NCBI GenBank assembly: GCA_022712075.1
Contig: JALAHE010000321.1
Coordinates: 1-7,160 of the forward strand
Direction: 5' to 3'
DNA length: 7,160 nucleotides
Source: Galactobacter sp.
GTDB taxonomy: Bacteria > Actinomycetota > Actinomycetes > Actinomycetales > Micrococcaceae
Shown here: piece by piece, positions 5,583 through 7,160 of the stretch
Layout of the letters: every line of letters begins with the position of its first letter
Numbering within the stretch: the first letter of the stretch is position 1
Program-made: the position numbers and the translations under genes
Notes under the pieces: generated by a model
Seen by the model: the letters and a program-made list of their open reading frames with translations, nothing else
Told to the model about the DNA's origin: nothing
Databases searched by the model: none

Positions 5583-7028
5583 ATGTCCCTTTCCTCTCCC
5601 CCCACGGCCGGACACGCCGTGGCCCCCACGGACGCGGGTCTGCGCCGCGGCGTCATGTCCGGCCCCGAGCTCGCGGCCCAGGCCATCGCCAACATCGCCC
5701 CGAGCGCCGTCATCGCGTTCACGGCCGCCAGCATCTTCGTCGGCGCCGGCAACGGCACCATGGCCGCGTTCATCCTGGCCGTCCTGGTCATCCTCTGCGT
5801 CGGCTACTGCGTCGCGGTGTTCGCCAAGCGCCATGCCTCCGCCGGCTCCCTGTACACCTACGTCGCCAAGGGCCTGGGCCCCACCGGCGCGTACGTGGCC
5901 GGCTGGGCCCTGCTGGTTGGCTGCTTCGGCATCGCCGCCGGCTCGCTCGGCGGCTCCGTGGCCTACATGGGCCAGTTCCTGCGCCTGCTCGGCGTCCCCG
6001 CCGAGGGCGTCGGCGCGGACATCCTGCTCGCGATCGTCCTGGGCGGCCTGGCCACCCTCTTCACGATCCGCGGCATCCGCCTCTCGGCGCGTATCTCGCT
6101 GGTCCTGGAGCTCGTCTCCGTGGCCATCATCCTGGTGCTCCTGGTCCTGGCGCTCGTGTGGGCCGGCCCGCAGGCCTGGGACCCGGCGCAGTTCACGCTG
6201 AAGGACGCCCCCTTCCAGGGCGTGGCCGCCGGCATGGTGCTCGGCATCCTCGGCTTTGTCGGCTTCTCCTCGGCCGATGCCCTCGGCCGCGAGGCGAAGA
6301 ACCCGCACACCGCCATCCCGCGCGCCATCATGTGGAGCGCCGTGGCCGTGGGCGTCCTCTACGTCTTCTCCGCCTACACGCAGATCGCCGTGCTGCACGA
6401 CGACCTCGCGACCTCCGCCTCCCCGCTCGAGGACATCGCCACGCTCATCGGCATGCCCGCCTGGTTCGGCCCGATCCTGACCTTCGGCGTCGGCGCCTCG
6501 TTCTTCGCCGTGGTCGTCGCCCCGCTCAATGTGGTGGGCCGCATCCTCTATGTCATGGGCAAGGAGGGCGTGATCCACGAGAGCTTCGGCCGCACCCACG
6601 AGCGCCACCTGACCCCGCACCGCGTGCTGCTCATCGCTGGCCCGCTCGCGATTCTCCTGGACATCGTCCTGCTGCTGATCGGCACGGCGCCCATGGACAT
6701 CACGGTCTACGTGGACACCTATGGCACGTACGGCTACATGGTGGCCTACGCGCTCGTCGCGATCGCCTGCGTTGTCTACACGCGCCGCGAGGGCATGAAG
6801 AACACGCTCGTGTGGATCTGCGCCACGGTCGCCGTGGTCGGCATGGCGTACGTCTTCTACGCCAACGTCTGGCCCGTCCCGGCCTTCCCCGTCAACGTGA
6901 TCCCGTACCTCTTCCTCGTCACGATGCTCGTGACGGTGGCCTGGTACCTGTACCTGCGCTCCCGTCGCCCGCAGGTGATCGCCGCGATCGGTAACACCGA
7001 GACCGACATGCTCGACGGCGTGGGCTAA
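5583..7028 (+). CDS. APC superfamily amino acid/amine permease, second and different subfamily
   Basis: This 481-residue inner membrane transporter has about 12 hydrophobic segments (near 28-52, 62-80, 100-130, 145-165, 167-193, 213-235, 250-270, 295-325, 348-368, 378-399, 408-428, 436-458). The APC-typical motif after the sixth helix is present as GFVGFSSADALGREAKNPHT (224-243) followed by AIPRA, but the usual Glu after Gly-Phe is Ser (S229) here, unlike GFE in the first permease. RILYVMGKEGVIHESFGRTH (320-339) is the loop after the eighth helix. The C-terminus is a short hydrophilic tail ending ETDMLDGVG. The long GC- and Val/Leu-rich helices and normal length suggest a working protein. It lies 31 bp after the dehydrogenase gene and probably shares its transcript, so its substrate is likely the dehydrogenase substrate or a precursor, such as an amine or amino alcohol. 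The two permeases differ in motif and N-terminus, so they are not a recent duplication. Confidence 0.91.
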   Translation: MSLSSPPTAGHAVAPTDAGLRRGVMSGPELAAQAIANIAPSAVIAFTAASIFVGAGNGTMAAFILAVLVILCVGYCVAVFAKRHASAGSLYTYVAKGLGPTGAYVAGWALLVGCFGIAAGSLGGSVAYMGQFLRLLGVPAEGVGADILLAIVLGGLATLFTIRGIRLSARISLVLELVSVAIILVLLVLALVWAGPQAWDPAQFTLKDAPFQGVAAGMVLGILGFVGFSSADALGREAKNPHTAIPRAIMWSAVAVGVLYVFSAYTQIAVLHDDLATSASPLEDIATLIGMPAWFGPILTFGVGASFFAVVVAPLNVVGRILYVMGKEGVIHESFGRTHERHLTPHRVLLIAGPLAILLDIVLLLIGTAPMDITVYVDTYGTYGYMVAYALVAIACVVYTRREGMKNTLVWICATVAVVGMAYVFYANVWPVPAFPVNVIPYLFLVTMLVTVAWYLYLRSRRPQVIAAIGNTETDMLDGVG

Positions 7029-7060
7029 GCACCCAGCCGCGGGGCGCCGCAACGACCAAA

Positions 7061-7102
7061 CCCCCAAAACCCCCCCCCAACCCCCCCCCGGCCGGCGGGG
7101 GG
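7061..7102. repeat. C-run tract (5, 9 and 9 C) ending in a GC homopolymer hairpin
   Basis: Runs of C lie at 7061-7065, 7070-7078 and 7081-7089, separated by AAAA and AA. The last run leads into a 7-bp stem, CCCCCCG (7084-7090) with CGGGGGG (7096-7102) around GCCGG. The hairpin is 56 bp beyond the permease stop and could end the operon. The opposite strand has G runs of 9, 9 and 5, able to form a quadruplex. Exact run lengths in such tracts are prone to sequencing error. Confidence 0.5.
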
Positions 7103-7116
7103 AAGCGAGGCTGGTC

Positions 7117-7159
7117 GCACGAGAAAGCCACGCGCAGCAGGCGCGGGGGGAAAGCGTGC
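7117..7159. terminator. Hairpin at the window end, possible terminator
   Basis: CGCGC (7131-7135), loop AGCAG, GCGCG (7141-7145) form a 5-bp stem. Outside it, GCACG (7117-7121) and CGTGC (7155-7159) are also exact inverted arms, with a 9-nt unpaired region on each side. The window stops here, so the arms may extend further. No coding region with a credible start was seen in 7029-7160. Confidence 0.25.
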
Positions 7160-7160
7160 A

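Noticed and set aside
5541..7067. Long open frame on the minus strand opposite the second permease
   Set aside because: Same Gly/Asp/His/Arg-rich composition with no recognisable fold; it is the antisense shadow of the permease gene.
7058..7089. Telomere-like repeat, since the complement resembles GGGGTTTT units
   Set aside because: Run lengths are irregular, there are only about three units, and they sit in a bacterial operon end; a low-complexity tract is the simpler reading.

Overview
This is a very GC-rich stretch with strong G/C at third codon positions, purine-rich ribosome binding sites and Actinomycetota-type protein families (a PucR-type regulator, a luciferase-like flavin oxidoreductase, APC permeases, a class III-like zinc alcohol dehydrogenase). 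A high-GC actinobacterium is the best guess, perhaps of the order Micrococcales; the order is inference only.

Layout. Positions 49-1089 (+) encode a luciferase-like (LLM class) flavin-dependent oxidoreductase that may be translated from a leaderless mRNA. Positions 1090-1294 are a 205-bp regulatory interval. It holds a terminator-like hairpin, four copies of GCGTCACG near helical phase, a perfect 12-bp palindrome at a predicted -35, and a hairpin in the predicted 5' leader. Positions 1295-2788 (+) encode an APC superfamily permease. It converges on a PucR-family regulator (2884-4338, -), and the 95-bp gap holds a 21-bp perfect stem with a 3-nt loop, a strong bidirectional terminator candidate. 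The regulator is divergent from a zinc-dependent alcohol dehydrogenase (4454-5551, +). A second, different APC permease (5583-7028, +) follows 31 bp later and is probably in the same operon. The window ends in a 132-bp non-coding tail with long C runs and G/C hairpins; the next gene is not visible.

How the genes may work together. The regulator/dehydrogenase/permease block looks like a small catabolic locus: the permease imports an amine, amino alcohol or amino acid, the dehydrogenase oxidises an alcohol (or reduces an aldehyde) with NAD(H), and the PucR protein senses the substrate. Two near-identical GACACWTTGTS sites lie 31 bp apart (about three helical turns) in the 115-bp divergent promoter. 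One covers the predicted -10 of the regulator gene and the other lies close to -44 of the predicted dehydrogenase start, which suggests autorepression coupled to activation. The substrate cannot be read from the sequence. No mobile element, CRISPR array, tRNA or rRNA was seen. Nothing here is plainly an undescribed system; the divergent PucR promoter and the phased repeats before the first permease are the most interesting parts.
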